A stretch of DNA of 6,855 nt, from assembly GCA_900552915.1 (NCBI GenBank), contig USBS01000091.1:1-6855 (forward strand), read 5' to 3'. Positions 6,822 to 6,855 of the stretch are shown here, in pieces (within the stretch, counting starts at the first letter, position 1; each line of letters opens with the position of its first letter). The notes under the pieces were generated by a model, which made no database searches, had not been told where the DNA came from, and saw nothing but the letters and a program-made list of their open reading frames with translations. The position numbers and the translations under genes were made by a program. This DNA comes from an uncultured Sutterella sp. (GTDB lineage: Bacteria; Pseudomonadota; Gammaproteobacteria; Burkholderiales; Burkholderiaceae_F).

Positions 6822-6855
6822 GCCTGGCAGTGACCTACTTTCACTGGAAATACAA
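6822..6855 (-). rRNA. rrf: 5S ribosomal RNA, 3' end only
   Basis: On the minus strand the last 34 nt read as the 3' part of a bacterial 5S rRNA: GTGAAAGTAGGTCACTGCC followed by AGGC. This is the usual beta/gammaproteobacterial pattern, in which the terminal GCCAGGC pairs with the 5' GCCTGGC to form helix I. A full gene is about 113-120 nt, so the rest, and presumably the 23S and 16S genes, lie beyond the right edge. The exact 3' end (6821 or 6822) is uncertain by a base. The gene points the same way as odhA and is followed by the hairpin at 6774-6809. Confidence 0.88.

Noticed and set aside
6515..6844. A 109-codon minus-strand open frame covering the 5S end, the terminator and the odhA start.
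   Set aside because: It runs through the 5S rRNA end and the terminator hairpin and overlaps odhA out of frame, so it is not a credible gene.
1..6855. Search by eye for CRISPR repeats, insertion-sequence ends, tRNA genes, toxin-antitoxin pairs or defence genes.
   Set aside because: None seen. The window is almost fully occupied by housekeeping genes with gaps of 12-190 bp, so no undescribed system can be supported here.

Overview
The window (6,855 bp, moderately GC-rich) is a bacterial chromosomal segment carrying a 2-oxoglutarate dehydrogenase (OGDH) locus. Everything recognisable lies on the minus strand, so transcription runs from high to low coordinates. In that direction the order is: 3' end of a 5S rRNA gene, an rRNA-operon terminator hairpin, odhA (E1), odhB (E2), lpd (E3) and gltA (citrate synthase, cut by the left edge). 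The protein sequences look proteobacterial. The betaproteobacterial style of OdhA, the Lpd of about 477 residues and the 5S 3' end suggest Burkholderiales, perhaps a Sutterellaceae-like gut organism. That placement rests on memory of the families, not on a search.

Layout from right to left. 6822-6855 is the last 34 nt of 5S rRNA, followed by a long interrupted hairpin (6774-6809) that probably ends the rrn operon. 6634-6773 is a short non-coding leader with a pyrimidine-rich stretch and a second small hairpin followed by two T-runs just before odhA. odhA (3775-6633), odhB (2485-3726) and lpd (1039-2472) are intact and closely spaced (48 bp and 12 bp). The lpd ribosome binding site overlaps the odhB stop codon. 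A 106-bp gap then holds a good sigma70-like promoter and a leader hairpin for gltA, which starts with GTG at 932. gltA runs off the window after 310 codons, just before its second catalytic histidine motif.

Functionally this is one block of oxidative TCA-cycle genes. GltA makes citrate from oxaloacetate and acetyl-CoA. OdhA, OdhB and Lpd assemble into the complex that converts 2-oxoglutarate, CoA and NAD+ to succinyl-CoA, CO2 and NADH. All catalytic residues that can be checked are present, so the complex should be active. No mobile element, CRISPR array, tRNA or novel defence-like system was seen. The points worth a second look are regulatory or organisational: the rrn-odh junction, the odhA leader hairpin, the separate gltA promoter, the gene order, and one altered motif in Lpd.
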